From Sweltsa coloradensis (lineage: Eukaryota; Arthropoda; Insecta; Plecoptera; Chloroperlidae): a DNA stretch of 64,000 nt. The notes under the pieces were generated by a model that worked only from the letters and a program-made list of their open reading frames with translations, ran no database searches and had not been told where the DNA came from. The translations under genes and the position numbers were made by a program. Shown one piece after another: positions 1 through 10,988 of this stretch (positions within the stretch are counted from its first letter, which is position 1; every line of letters begins with the position of its first letter). The DNA is taken from contig JAMZAV010000917.1 in NCBI GenBank assembly GCA_024449915.1, positions 1-64,000 of the forward strand. The letters run 5' to 3'.

Positions 1-530
1 CCCGGAAAAACCCGGAGTTCGAGCGCCAGTGGGTCTTGGCCAACGACAGTCGTTACACTCGGGCACTGAATCCGCACACTGTCGTTCGAAGTTCATCATC
101 ATTTGCTTTTAAGTTGCAACAATTGAAATTTCAATGTTGGGTGGGCTGGTGGGGCAATTACGGCTAGTACCTATAATTCTGAATCGTTTTCAATTATGTA
201 CTGACGTTTTCAACTGAAAAAGTAGGTTTCAAGATTGGGTCCATGCAATGTTAACTTGAGTGCCCACTAGCGCTCCATCTGACCTTTTTTCTCCGGATAC
301 TCCGTAGCAGGAGCAAGGACCGTATCCTTGCAAGACAGTTTTTCCAGTGACATAAATAGGGCAAACCGTCCACTACTTGCCCATCAGCTGGGTGCTAGCT
401 TAGTGTGACTTTAAAGATGCCTTTGAACACAAATCCAAGATTTGCCGAGTGGGTGTCGAACAAGATTAGGGGCCTATTCTTGATTTAGTTAAACAGATGA
501 CTAAAGAAATGGCCTGCTAGAATAGTGAGT
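1..530. other. no gene recognised
   Basis: Mixed-composition sequence ahead of the first transposon. I see no long open frame, RNA gene or repeat boundary in it. Confidence 0.5.
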
Positions 531-772
531 ATCTACCGTAGGGATGGGCAAAAACGTTAAAAAGCCTAAACGTTTATCCTTTTTCAAAATTGGCATTTAA
601 ACGTTTTTAAGCCCTACTGTAATTTTTTTTCTTTTTTTAAATTAATTTTAGGTAGGCATAGACTTAATGGTAATTTTGTACTGATGAGTGATGACCGACC
701 TTAACAGCCTGGGACCCGGCCCATAGTCTGTGTTCGAGTGTGCGTGTAGGCTCCAAAAGTGATAAACAAAAC

Positions 773-1012
773 TGTTATAAAATACGTTGACATTGAAAGA
801 TTAAAGTGGATTTATTGATATTTAAAGATAGATAAACACTAATAGGCTAGGCCTAGCACACAGACATTTATGGCAGGATGACAACACAGGAAGCAATGGT
901 GCACTGTGGGTAATAGAGTTTTTCCTGTTTGTAGTTCATACATCTAGCACCAGGTGGCACTGGCATAAGGCCCTAGATTTAAATTTGAGCGGGCTATGGC
1001 ACATTTATAACA
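773..1012 (-). repeat. 3' LTR of the copia element
   Basis: 240 bp, paired with 4965-5206. Its outer edge abuts AAAAC at 768-772. The purine-rich polypurine tract lies immediately inside it. Confidence 0.93.
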
Positions 1013-1022
1013 CTCCCACTTG
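1013..1022 (-). other. polypurine tract of the copia element
   Basis: On the minus strand the bases just before the 3' LTR read AAGTGGGAG, the expected position and composition for the plus-strand primer. Confidence 0.7.
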
Positions 1023-1041
1023 CCATAGGCCTAGTCTTAAT

Positions 1042-1508
1042 TTACAAGAGTCCCAAATTCTTCACACACCATCCGTGCTTTGCAGGGGGCAAACTTTTGG
1101 TCATGATTGTCCTGCGATCATTTCTTCTGTGGGTAGGTATTTCATAGAAATATGTCCCTCTTGCACCTTCTCCCTGACAAAATGATGCTGGATATCGATG
1201 TGCTTCGTACGCCCATGTAGTGCTGCATTCGAAGTAAGCTTGATGGCGCTTTGGTTGTCGCAGCACACTACGATGTGTTGATGGTCACCCCCAATGGGTA
1301 ATTCATTCAGTAGTCGTTTCAGCCATGTTGCTTCTCTGGCAGCTTGGCTGAGTGCCATGTACTCCGCCTCGGTTGTTGAGACGGCGACTGTCGGTTGCTT
1401 CTTGCTTCGCCAGCTAACTGCTGCACCTGCGAGCTTGAAAACGTAGCCGGACATTGATTTTCTCGTATCCATGTCATTGGCCCAGTCGGAGTCACTGTAA
1501 GCTTCCAT
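1042..1508 (-). pseudogene. copia RNase H
   Basis: The open frame begins MEAYSDSDWAND and carries the copia RNase H series: SDSDWA (first Asp), STTEAEYMAL (Glu), CDNQSAI (Asp) and RTKHIDIQHHFVRE. It would degrade RNA in the RNA-DNA hybrid. This is the best-preserved domain: one frame covers 1101-1508. The last residues continue in another frame to about 1042, close to the 3' LTR. Confidence 0.88.
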
Positions 1509-1562
1509 TTGTTCTCCGGATGCTCTGCGATAGACGAGTTTCTTCTTTGCAGTCCCTTTTTA

Positions 1563-2693
1563 GATAACGCATTATGCGCTTTACTGCCGTCCAGTGCGCT
1601 TGTCCCGGTTAGAGTTGAACTGACTAACGACAGAGACAGCGTGCGCTATGTCTGGTCTGGTGGCCATCGCAGCATACATTAGGCTGCCGACACCACTCAA
1701 ATATGGTATTTGTATCCATAGCTTCTCTTTCTGCGTCTTCCGCAGGTTCCATCACCTTGGTAAGTTTCTGATTATGGTCCAAGGAGTAGATACTGGCTTT
1801 GCTTCAGACATGTTGAATCTCTTCAGTATGTTGTTGATGTAGCTTTCTGGCTAGTTCAATTGTTCCAGCGTCTCTGTCCCTTGTTATTTTAATTCCGAGA
1901 CAGTGGTGAATTGGTCCCATGTCTTTCATCTCGAACTTGGCCGCTAGTCGTTTCTTCAGCTGATTTATTTCATTTATGCTTTCCGATGACACAATAGATC
2001 GTCAACGTAAACACAAACAATGATTTTTTGCATTTCTTATTGTACCATGGTATAGGCACGGGTCAGCTGTGCTTTGTTCGAGCCCAATACTCCGTAACTC
2101 GGTATCAGTTTTTCATACCATATACGGCTCGACTGTTTGAGTCCATACAAGCTTTCTTTAGTTTACATACCTTTTGCTTATTTTTAGGTTCAATGTAGCC
2201 CTCGGGTTGTTCCATATATATGGCCTCGGGAAGTTCGCCATGTAGAAATGCCGTATTTATGTCAAGTTGATGAACCTCCAGGTCTTCTCAGCTGCCAATG
2301 CCAGAACTGTTCTTAGGGTGTCGAACCGTACGACCGGTGAAAAGGTTTCATCGTAATCTATCCCTTTCCTCTGCGTGTATCCTTTAGCTACGAGCCTAGC
2401 TTTATATCGGCACACCTCCCCTTCAGCATTGACCTTTCGTTTGAAGACCCATTTACATTTAATAGGTTTGGTTCCCTCTGGTAAGTTTACGAGGTCCCAA
2501 GTCTCATTATGTACGATTGATTTCATCTCTTCATCTGCTGCCTTTTGCCATTGTGTAGCCTCGCTCCCACTGAATGCTTCTATCAGTTCTCGGCTCGTCT
2601 GTGATGAGATGTACATACTCGTCACCGAGAATTCTTGTCGGACATCTCTTCCGTTGTGACTTCCTTGGCTCGAACACGGTTTCTTGTTCATTC
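1563..2693 (-). pseudogene. copia reverse transcriptase, frameshifted
   Basis: The N-terminal palm and fingers are plain at 2257-2600: W-x-x-A-x-x-E-E-M, CKWVFKRK, KARLVAKGYTQRKGIDY and ETFSPVVRFDT, all diagnostic of copia RT. The catalytic YVDD box is encoded on the minus strand at about 1996-2020 (IVCVYVDDLL). The thumb-side piece at 1804-1992 has KFEMKDMG and LGIKITRD. The stretches lie in different frames. Confidence 0.88.
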
Positions 2694-4100
2694 TCATATC
2701 GGCATCCTCTTCATTATCTTCTGCGTTGGCATTAGCATCATCTTCGTCATCGACATAAGAAGGACTAGCTGTGCTCCCACTTGATCCGGCGATGACATCG
2801 TCATTCTTCTCACCATCTCAATGAAGATCACGTCTCTTGATATGATCAGCTTCTTTGATTCATTGTTGATCAATCTGTAGCCCTTGCTTGTGTCAGAGTA
2901 CCCGACAAAGATGTGCTCGAAGAACTTAGCGTCAAGCTTCCTTCTATTCTCTTTTGAATGTGAACATATGCCTTGCAGCCAAACGTTCTCAGATGAGCCA
3001 GGTCCGGTTTCTGTCCTGTCCATGCTTCTTGTGGTGTGATACCGTTCACAGCTACTGTCGGTGATCGATTCTTTAGGTAGGTTGCAGTGTTTTACTGCCT
3101 CCGCCCAGAAGCGTTTAGGTATTTTAGCTTCCTCAGCATGCAACGTACCTTCTCTACTATCGTTCTGTTTGCTCTCTCAGCAACGCCATTTTGTTCTGGG
3201 TTCCGCGGCACAGTAGTCTGAGAGCGTATCCCACATTGTCTAAGATGGTCTAATAGTAATTTATTAATGTACTCACGGCAAGTGTCCTGAACGCAGAATC
3301 TTGATCTTCATACCGCGCTGGTTCTCAACTTCCGCCTGATACTCGATGAAGCGTTCATAAGTTTCACTCTTCTCCTTCAGAATGTACACTTGGTCCACCT
3401 TGTCTTGTCATCAATAAATGTTAAGAAGTATCTTCCTCCTCCATTGGATTCTTCGCTCATTGGTCCGCACAGGTCGGTGTGAACAATGCCTAGTTTTTCT
3501 TGAGCTCGGACTGTCTTAACTTCTGGTAACGGTGTACGATGCTGTTTTCCCAGAGCACACCCTACACAAGGTGAAGTAGGAGCTGTCCCATTACTAGGCC
3601 GGTAGCCATACCACCTGCTAGCCGCTTCATTCCGCCTGGACTGAGGTGGCCTAGGCGTTTGTGCCACATTGTGTACTCACGGTTTGTGACCCCTACAGCA
3701 GCGATGTTTGCTAAGGCACTGTTAGTCTCCGGAGTGTCTAGCTTATACAAGCCACCAGTTTTGCTCGCAGTTGCTATGACGTTTCCCTCTTCATTATGGA
3801 TCTGGCAGTTATGTTTTGTAAACACAACCTTGTAGTCTTTATCTGTGAGTTTAGCCACTGACAAAAGATTAGTTTTGAGCGATGGAGCATACAGCACGTC
3901 CTTTATTGATGCTTCTCGTATTGATCCATTAACCGAAATGGTTAGAGCAACATTACCATTTCCCGTAGATGGAGCGGTCGTACCATCGGCCATACATAAT
4001 GAAGTTGCTCGACCTTCTTGGATTGCGTCAAACCATTCAAGTTTATTTGACATGTGCTTGGTCGCCCTGAGTCAACGCACCAGTCTTCAGCTTTGTGTAC
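2694..4100 (-). pseudogene. copia protease and integrase, frameshifted
   Basis: The aspartic protease starts with DSG at 4065-4073; the usual continuation ATKHMSN is present one base out of frame. The gag-pre-integrase domain shows MWHKRLGHLS near 3660, followed by CVGCALGKQHR, which together form the HHCC zinc-binding domain. HTDLCGPM carries the first catalytic Asp and PEQNGVAERAN (about 3160-3215) the catalytic Glu of the DDE core. The segment FVGYSDTSKGYRL near 2880 is the copia integrase C-terminal signature. The breaks are single-base shifts, not deletions, so the domain order is complete. Confidence 0.88.
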
Positions 4101-4859
4101 ATTTCGATTACCTGTTGTCCAAAGAACTGTAGACTTAGACCTATCCTTTTTGTCTTGCTTGTCACCTTTAGGACCTTGTTTTGATCGTGACTTGCAATCT
4201 TTAGCGTAGTGTCCAGCTTTACCACAGTTTAAAGCATTTAAACTTCTTGATACTAGGCTTTGTTGCTAGAGCAGATTCATCAGGAATGGACTCACCTCGT
4301 TGACGTCTCGTTTCTTCCTGTAGCAATTTAGCTCGGAACGACGTCGGCGTTCAGTTTCCTGACCACAATTTTCAAGTGCAATTACAAGTGGGTCGAATGA
4401 GTCTGGCAAGTTGGATAGTATTATTATTGCCAGCTCATCATCGGTCACTGCTGCATCAATCGAACTGAGCTGTTGAGCAACAGCCAACATCTTGTTCAGA
4501 TAGTCCTCCATATTTTTGCAGTGTTGGAACTTGATGCCATTAAGTTCACGGCGTAAGTGAATTTTCCTTACTAGGCCTCTGTCTTCAAAGGCTGCTTCTA
4601 ATTTAAGCCATGCTTCACGGCAGTTTTACATGTACTTACATGTATGTAGAGATGAGGCTTCAGCCCTAGGCTTAGAGTGGCAAGTGCACGCTGGTCTATA
4701 TTCAGATTGGTTTTCAACCTCTAGATCAAAGTCACCTGGGTCGATTGCTTTCCACAACTTATCACGGACTAATTGCATTCTCATGCCAAATTTCCATGTA
4801 TTATAGTTGCTAGCGCCCTCCAGTCTCTCTGGTTGAGATGGGCCTAGGTTAGCCGCCAT
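4101..4859 (-). pseudogene. copia gag, frameshifted
   Basis: The frame opens with MAANLGPSQPERLEGASNY; the family signature L-x-G-x-N-Y-x-x-W is visible (LEGASNYNTW). A second open piece (4266-4511) matches the conserved gag stretch around KMLAVAQQL and IILSNLPDSFD. A CCHC zinc knuckle ending CGKAGHYAKDC lies near 4200-4240, but its first Cys is displaced by one extra base. Gag would form the particle that packages the RNA. At least three frame breaks occur over about 750 bp, so no intact protein is encoded as read. Confidence 0.85.
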
Positions 4860-4950
4860 GTGCTCTAATAACGTAACAGTTTTTGTAGGTTATTTTTAGG
4901 TTATCTTTTATCTTTTTGCTTAGATTTAAGCAATATCAATTTAGCAATAT

Positions 4951-4964
4951 CTGGGCACATAACC
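4951..4964 (-). other. primer-binding site for initiator Met tRNA
   Basis: The plus strand reads CTGGGCACATAACC directly beside the 5' LTR. This equals the anticodon-arm segment of metazoan initiator tRNA-Met (CTGGGCCCATAACC) with one mismatch. Drosophila copia is known to prime from the 3' end of a 5' half of this tRNA, ending at this segment. The match therefore predicts internal, half-molecule priming rather than priming from the tRNA 3' end. Confidence 0.8.
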
Positions 4965-5206
4965 TGTTATAAAATAACGTTGACATTGAAAGATTAAAGT
5001 GGATTTATTGATATTTAAAGATAGATAAACACTAATAGGCTAGGCCTAGCACACAGACATTTGTGGCAGGATGACAACACAGGAAGCAATGGTGCACTGT
5101 GGGTAATAGAGTTATTTCCTGTTTGTAGTTCATACATCTAGCACCAGGTGGCACTGGCATAAGGCCCTAGATTTAAATTTGAGCGGGCTATGGCACATTT
5201 ATAACA
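4965..5206 (-). repeat. 5' LTR of the copia element
   Basis: 242 bp, about 99% identical to the LTR at 773-1012: one substitution and two single-base indels by eye. It carries the TG...CA termini and borders the AAAAC target duplication at 5207-5211. Confidence 0.93.
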
Positions 5207-5315
5207 AAAACAAATTTTGTAACAATTTTTTTATTAACGTTTACACGTTTATTTAAAACTCTATAAACGTTTAAACTCTACATGCATGTTTAAACGTCCC
5301 ATCCCTAATCTACCG

Positions 5316-6373
5316 TAGAAGTTACTCTGGTGCAGAACCTGTTTCCATGTTGTTTTCTCTGAGCCACCCGTAGACTTGTATTTCCCCGTTATTGGATGGA
5401 TTACTAAATCATTGCAACAGGCTAGGCCTACATAAGCATTTTATTGAAAGTAAATTACTGTGCATGGTTCTCAGCTGTACCATGTTTGATCACTTAACAT
5501 AGATTTGTCATTTGACACCATTTGTACTTTCTACCGGTGTCAACTCTGGGTTTTTAAGCATTGCAGAAAGATCTTTCTTGGTGATAAGTGTGGCCGATTC
5601 AATGTGGGTCATTCTTGCCGCTCTTGTTCAGTGACAAGAACAGGTGTCAACTGTTGGCTAGTGTATTTTGTAATCCATCCACGAACTTGTGAGTGACGAA
5701 CGCAGAAAGCTACTAACATAAACAGCAATAGTGTGTCTAGGGCCACCCTGTAGGCCTACAGTTTGTATTTTCAAATAAGAATCGGTCTTTCAATCTCGTA
5801 CTTACGAGTGCAAAGATGGGTTGTCCCGTATGGAATATAGATATAATCTAAACCCCACAATAAATTGAAATCGCTTATCAAGTTATTGCCGAGTTAAGGG
5901 ATTTTTTTAACTATGATTACTGATTAAATTACTAGGCCCTATATTAAACAATTGGTTTTAAAATTTGAAGTTGGTCAATGACAGAAGTCTACTAGGCCTA
6001 TATTGTTGGATTACAGCCAGTTTAAGAAAAGTTTTCAAGCCCTATTTAGTTTCAAGTCATGTGCATGTGTGTGAACAGCACAACACAAAATAATCTACAT
6101 ATAACTTATATAAACGCGCGACTAGATCATATAAAGCTCGTGGCGGGGATAGATGTAACTATTTGAGGAACTTATCAATTTTAGTTTGTTTGAAGTTATT
6201 TCACCCATAGGATTTAAAATGACACTAAGTAGTAATGCTCTGTAAGCTTTATTTTTTTTACGTAATTTGCTTAGCTTTATTATGTACGCAGACAGTAGGC
6301 TTAGGTAGGCGTCGCCGCGCCCCAATACAATGCCCGGCATCCAGTAACATTGAAGCGACAAAGATCTACATAT
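5316..6373. other. no gene recognised
   Basis: AT-rich sequence with several TAGGCCTA words. No exon signature or repeat end was found. Confidence 0.4.
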
Positions 6374-7144
6374 TTGGATGAGCGTAGCGAGCGAAGCGAG
6401 CGAAGCGAAGATTCCATTTCACTACACTGGAGAAAAAAATCCGGAATGTTTTTTTTTTTTTCTTTTTTTTTGTATTTTTGTCTGTTTGTCCACACGATTC
6501 CGGCTAAACCGATACTTCGATTGCGATGAAATTTTATGGAGGCCTTCGAAATCTCTGAACTTAGAACTGCCACGTTTTTGAGCGCAATCGGAAAAATTTT
6601 TCTCGTGAAAATCGCAATTTTACGATTTTTTTCATTTTAAAAAATTTCTTCGACTTATAACCCTACATGCTTTATCCGATTTTAATGTTTTTGCACAGAA
6701 CCTTTATTTTATGAATTAAGATATTTTTGTGAAATTTGAGCGCAATTAAAAAAATATTCATCATAAAAATCGAAATTTTTCAGGTTTTTTCTTTTTTTAA
6801 TCAATTCTTTGACTTGTAACACCTACATGCTTTATCCGATTGTAATGATTTTTTTCGCAGAACCTTTATTTTATGAATTAATATATTAGTGTAAAATTTG
6901 AGCGCAATCGAGAAATTATTTCTTATAAAAATCGCAATTTTACGATTTTTTTTAACAATTACGATTAATTAAAAAAATTAAAAAAAATAAGTTAATTTTT
7001 AATTGAATTTAATTTAATTTTAAAAAAATTTCAACTTAGTAATGATTTTGCCACAGAACAACAGAAAATTCGCATAACACATGGCAGCTCAATGCACCAA
7101 TTACGCTCATCCAACAACGCGGCGGGACTTAAGCGTTTTCCTAG
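6374..7144 (+). mobile_element. Helentron-like non-autonomous element, family 1
   Basis: The 5' end is TTGGATGAGCGTA. Its inverted copy TTACGCTCATCCAA lies about 30 bp inside the 3' end, followed by a hairpin (AACGC, 12-base loop, GCGTT) and the terminal TTTCCTAG. Offset inverted termini plus a 3' hairpin and CTAG end are the Helitron2/Helentron design. The interior has tandem blocks of roughly 190 bp around CTACATGCTTTATCCGAT and TTTGAGCGCAATCG. No replication or helicase coding is present. No target duplication is seen, as expected. Confidence 0.8.
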
Positions 7145-7228
7145 TATAATATATACTAATATGTAAACAAACACCAATCGTGCTAACTTGTCAGCAGCTG
7201 TTCATATTAACAAGGGTTTACTGTTTAA

Positions 7229-7916
7229 CACATTCTATCCAAACACTCTATAGACGTGTTTCGAATTCTCCCGCGCCGTGCCAATCACGTCTATAGACGA
7301 TTTGCGCGGTCGGTAACTTATTACTAATAAATCCGCTAGATGGCGCACCACTACACTCAAACTTGTCAAGAGCTTACACAACTACCGATAGGTAGCAGCA
7401 TGTGGAAAAAAGATCGCAAAATTTCTCGTAAGCCTAGAAACGACAATAATTACAGCTGTTTGTTTGTTGTAGATGATAAGATGGCGGACTTGAGGAAGCT
7501 AAAATCTAAAAATCTTGCTTATATAGAATTATTGGAGCAAATATTCGCCGATGACGACGCGGCAAGTGAATTTAATTTCAGTTATGATTCAGACCAAAGT
7601 GCAATGAAGTAGGCCTAACTGGGGAAAGTAAATATGAGAGTAACCGTGAAGTGATGACAGTGACAGGGAATGGAAGTATTGGGCGCGGTGGTGGTGATAA
7701 CCTCCAAACTGTCAATGGATTTGCACCTAGGGCTAGGGCTAGGCCTTCTGCTACTATTCTAAAAGTGTAGGCCAACCTATGTTGAAAAAATCATCTCATT
7801 ATCTTAATTAGCTGAGAATTTATGTCAGTTTTAGCATAAGGGAACAAAACTGTGAAATCAGTGAAATGCTTGGCACAGGGGTGGTTTCCCCTAAAATCTT
7901 GCCTGCAGCCAATGTG
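7229..7916. mobile_element. piggyBac-like element with TTAA target sites
   Basis: TTAA occurs at 7225-7228 and 7917-7920. The ends inside are CACATT (left) and AATGTG (right), a short terminal inverted repeat next to a TTAA duplication as in the piggyBac superfamily. The right end read inward (CACATTGGCTGC) resembles many piggyBac termini. The 688-bp interior holds an acidic 90-codon ORF, too short for a transposase. The TIR is short, so assignment is tentative. Confidence 0.5.
7340..7612 (+). CDS. small acidic ORF, possible transposase N-terminal relic
   Basis: 90 codons from ATG to TAG. The first half is basic (KKDRKISRKPR), the second acidic (FADDDAASEFNFSYDSD). The acidic N-terminus with Asp/Ser clusters recalls the start of piggyBac transposases, and the ORF lies between TTAA-flanked ends, so I read it as a leftover of an internally deleted piggyBac element. 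No catalytic Asp region is present. I do not recognise it from sequence alone; it could be a chance frame. Confidence 0.35.
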   Translation: MAHHYTQTCQELTQLPIGSSMWKKDRKISRKPRNDNNYSCLFVVDDKMADLRKLKSKNLAYIELLEQIFADDDAASEFNFSYDSDQSAMK

Positions 7917-7920
7917 TTAA

Positions 7921-9470
7921 GTTGCAGCTCAGTTAAAATCAAAACCCTTTAATTACTAAATTGCTGTTTATGTTAATAGTTTAAAATCTCTCGCATACTT
8001 CCGAGGTGGTGGCTTTGTAATCCCTAACCATGTTCAACTGCAAATCACAGTCGGCCCTTCAACTAAAACACGTTTCTGTTCTTCAAGAATCTGGCTTTCG
8101 AACCATTTTCTCGTTACAATAATCCAGGTATACTGACACCGTGATTTGCAAGTGGCCCTGGTTGTATGCATTGTTCTCTAAGGCAGCTCTCTTGATTATT
8201 TATCATGTACCACTGACATACTTGCAATCAACAATAGGTCTGTTCTCTGTTCATTTGGCTACAACAATACTAAACTCGATGTAGGTAACCTAGTTTTATA
8301 GAATATAGATCATGAATTATGATCATATTCATACTGTATTCCTAGGGTTTAGTCTTTGAAACAGGTTCAGTTTTTGGCAAATAAATTAACAAAGTGGGTC
8401 AGACACTACTGTGTGCTTTAAGTGTACACATTTGTAGTATAAATGTTAGCTAATAATTAGTGGCTCCCAAATCTTCTTTGGATCCATAATGTACAGTTTG
8501 TATGAAAAAAAATTAACATATACTATATCCTAGTTTTTGCAAGTTCTGTATATCTTTACAAGAATTGTGTACCTACTGTATAATAATATTTTGAATATTT
8601 TGATACACAAGTACATGAACTAAAAGGTTACTTTGCAGCCAATAAGAAATCAAATACGGTACAGTAATAACGTCCTCACTTAAAATCACTCGTTAAACCT
8701 ACATCTGAGTGGGTGGACAATGTAGGTACACATTTATTAATTATCTACTGACTTGACTAAAGCATTGTTGTGATATTCGTTCACCCCAGCATAATATGTC
8801 AAAGGTTATTTCCCTGTTTTGCCAAAGACAAACCAATTTCAAGATAAAGATTTTTATTTCAAGAGTGCGCATTCTTTCAAAGCAGTGTTTGGCAGCTTTT
8901 GTAACTGATTGGAAAAACGTAAAATATGGTAAACAAAATAAAAAAAACTTCCGAGGTTCCATCCGTTCCAATAATGAATTCAGCACAGAACGTAGCTCAT
9001 TGTAGGCCTACATATATTCTTTTCAGTTTTTAGTTTGCTGTGAGAACTAGAAACAGTGGATTTACTGCTAGACCCAGCATAGGCATAGTTTTTCAATTGC
9101 AGGCATTTCTGTAGAAGTGACAGAAAATAAATACAGAAGTTTGACTTTTAGATTTAGTATTTGAAAGTTTAGTAGATTTTTGAACTTGAATTAGTATTTC
9201 ACTCAGTAATAATCAAGTTGAGCCCACACAATCCAGACACTGTGTTCTCTTTAGGCCTACTTGTATTTTTACAAAGCAAAAATCTGTCTCCGTTATGTTG
9301 ACTTGATACTTGGGCTTCACCTACCTAAAGTCACTTGAAGCGGGAATAGTTTTCCATTGTCAACATAGATTCAGAAATAAATAGGTCTACTAGAGGTATC
9401 TTGGAAAACAGATCAATAAAATGTTTCTCGATTTGGATAGTCGGGAAACACTCCCGTAGGTGGAATTATT
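7921..9470. other. no gene recognised
   Basis: AT-rich, with short open frames only on both strands (81 codons at most). Nothing shows a protein family, RNA fold or repeat end. Confidence 0.4.
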
Positions 9471-9474
9471 AATA

Positions 9475-9647
9475 TTTAATACAATCCAGAAATTAAAAAA
9501 TCCATCCCGATCGGGGTTCGAACCCGAGTCTCCCACTTTCCGGGTGGACGCCTTAGCCAACTAGACCACCGAGACGGTAACTATTTAACTTCTCGGGTTC
9601 GAACCCCGATCGGGATGGATTTTTTAATTTCTGGATTGTATTAAATA
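9475..9647. repeat. palindromic tRNA-SINE remnant
   Basis: Arms of about 52 bp, nearly perfect inverts of each other, end at TTTAATACAATCCAGAAATT and its complement. The interior is a tRNA-like sequence on the minus strand, with A-box-like GGTCTAGTTGGCTAAGG and B box GGTTCGAACCC. The predicted anticodon stem TCCAC/GTGGG encloses a loop with GGA. Only part of the acceptor stem pairs, so it is a SINE head rather than a working tRNA. Pieces of the same family recur at 37451-37513 and 38670-38760. Confidence 0.65.
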
Positions 9648-10071
9648 TCAATAAAAGTCAAATATTATATATTGTTTACAGAAAACACTGCTTTAAAGAA
9701 TGAACCGTGTTATATTCCTATGCAACAATTTAATAAATGCAATTAATCTGTAAGCCATAATATTGTTGTAGCCATCAGGAGAACATTAACATTTGTTTGC
9801 TTTATAAACTCGGGTCCTAAAAATGAACAGACCTAATTGTTGTGGCCGACAGTTGTGAGAACTTATACATTGCGACCCAGAAGAACCTGGCTTCTTGAGG
9901 TGGTAGACCCCTGCAGTTACAGTTTTTTAGTGATCTCGAAAACGGTGCAAAATATCTAAAAACTGATTGCAACAGTAATGTGGTTTTGTTATTAGAACTA
10001 TACAATGCAAGAAAAAAGATTCAAATAATTGGTACGGTTTGAATTTCAAATATGCATTTAATCAATTTAAT

Positions 10072-10678
10072 TGGATGAGCGTAGCGAGCGAAGCGAAGAT
10101 TCCATTTCACTACACTGGAGAAAAAATCCGTAATGTTTTTTTGTGTGTCTGTTAACACGATTCCGGCTAAACCGTTACTCCAATTGCAATGAAATTTTAT
10201 GGAGGCCTTCGAAATCTCTGAACTTAGAACTGCCACCTTTTTGAGCGCAATCAAAAAATTGTTTCTCATAAAAATCTCAATTTTACGATTTTTTTTTATT
10301 CTTAAAAAATTTCTTCGACTTACAACATCTACATGCTTTATTCGATTGTAATGATTTTTTCACAGAACCTTTATTTTATGAATTAACATATTTGTGTGAA
10401 ATTTGAGCGTAATCTAAAAAGTATTTCTCATGAAAATTGCAATTGTACGATTTTTTTTTGATTTTTTAAAATTCTTCGACTTATAACACCTACATGCTTT
10501 ATCCGATTGTAATGATTTTTTCACAGAACCTTAATTTTATAATTTTATATATTCGTGTGAAATTTGAGCGTAATCGAAAAATTATTTCTCATAAAAATCA
10601 CAATTTTACGCTTTTTTCGTTTTTAAAAAAATTACGCTCATCCAACGCGCCTGAAAAAGCGTTTGCGAAGCTTCCTAG
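10072..10678 (+). mobile_element. Helentron-like element, family 1, variant 3' end
   Basis: It starts TTGGATGAGCGTAGCGAGCG and has the same internal blocks as the 6374 copy. The 3' end is different: after the subterminal CGCTCATCCAA comes a hairpin ACGC...GCGT and then TTGCGAAGCTTCCTAG. The same GTGCGAAGCTTCCTAG end occurs at about 36277-36292. Confidence 0.75.
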
Positions 10679-10841
10679 TGTGAAATTAAAAAAACTTACT
10701 TACCGTAATATTACAATCTTTTTTCATGCAGGCTATAGTTCTTACAAAACCACATAACACAAGTTGGCTTGGGGCCTGCCACCTTGAAACAAGAGCAATT
10801 ATTGAGCTCATTTGCAACCCTCAAACTCTTCTGTGCTTGCT

Positions 10842-10858
10842 TGAGGGGGGGGGGGGGG
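10842..10858. repeat. poly-G tract
   Basis: An uninterrupted G run of about 15 or more. Similar G runs occur at 31424-31437 and 32187-32198. Confidence 0.8.
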
Positions 10859-10988
10859 TAACCAGATGTCAGGCTATAATAATTTTCAACTGGATTAGCC
10901 CCAGGCTAGGAGATCTCATTTCCTCTGCTTTCACAACAAACATAACTTGATAAAATTTGTATTTTCTTTTTACCTCGTGTGTTTGTTT

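Larger units (their letters stand above)
773..5206 (-). mobile_element. Ty1/copia LTR retrotransposon, structurally complete
   Basis: Two LTRs (240 and 242 bp) start TGTTATAAA and end TTTATAACA, a perfect 9-bp terminal inverted repeat. They bound an internal region with gag, protease, integrase, reverse transcriptase and RNase H in the copia order on the minus strand. A 5-bp target duplication AAAAC lies at 768-772 and 5207-5211. The LTRs differ at only three positions, so the insertion should be young, yet the polyprotein frame is broken repeatedly. Either decay was fast or many breaks are base-calling errors. It sits inside an older hAT-type element. Confidence 0.95.
539..5307. mobile_element. 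hAT-type non-autonomous element, split by a copia insertion
   Basis: The ends are TAGGGATGGGC on the left and an inverted CCCATCCCTA on the right. They are flanked by the 8-bp direct repeat ATCTACCG (531-538 and 5308-5315), the target duplication size of hAT transposons. Both flanks inside the element carry AAACGTTTAAA-like words. Removing the copia element at 773-5206 leaves about 330 bp with no coding capacity, so this is a MITE mobilised in trans. The order of events is clear: hAT first, copia second. Confidence 0.88.
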
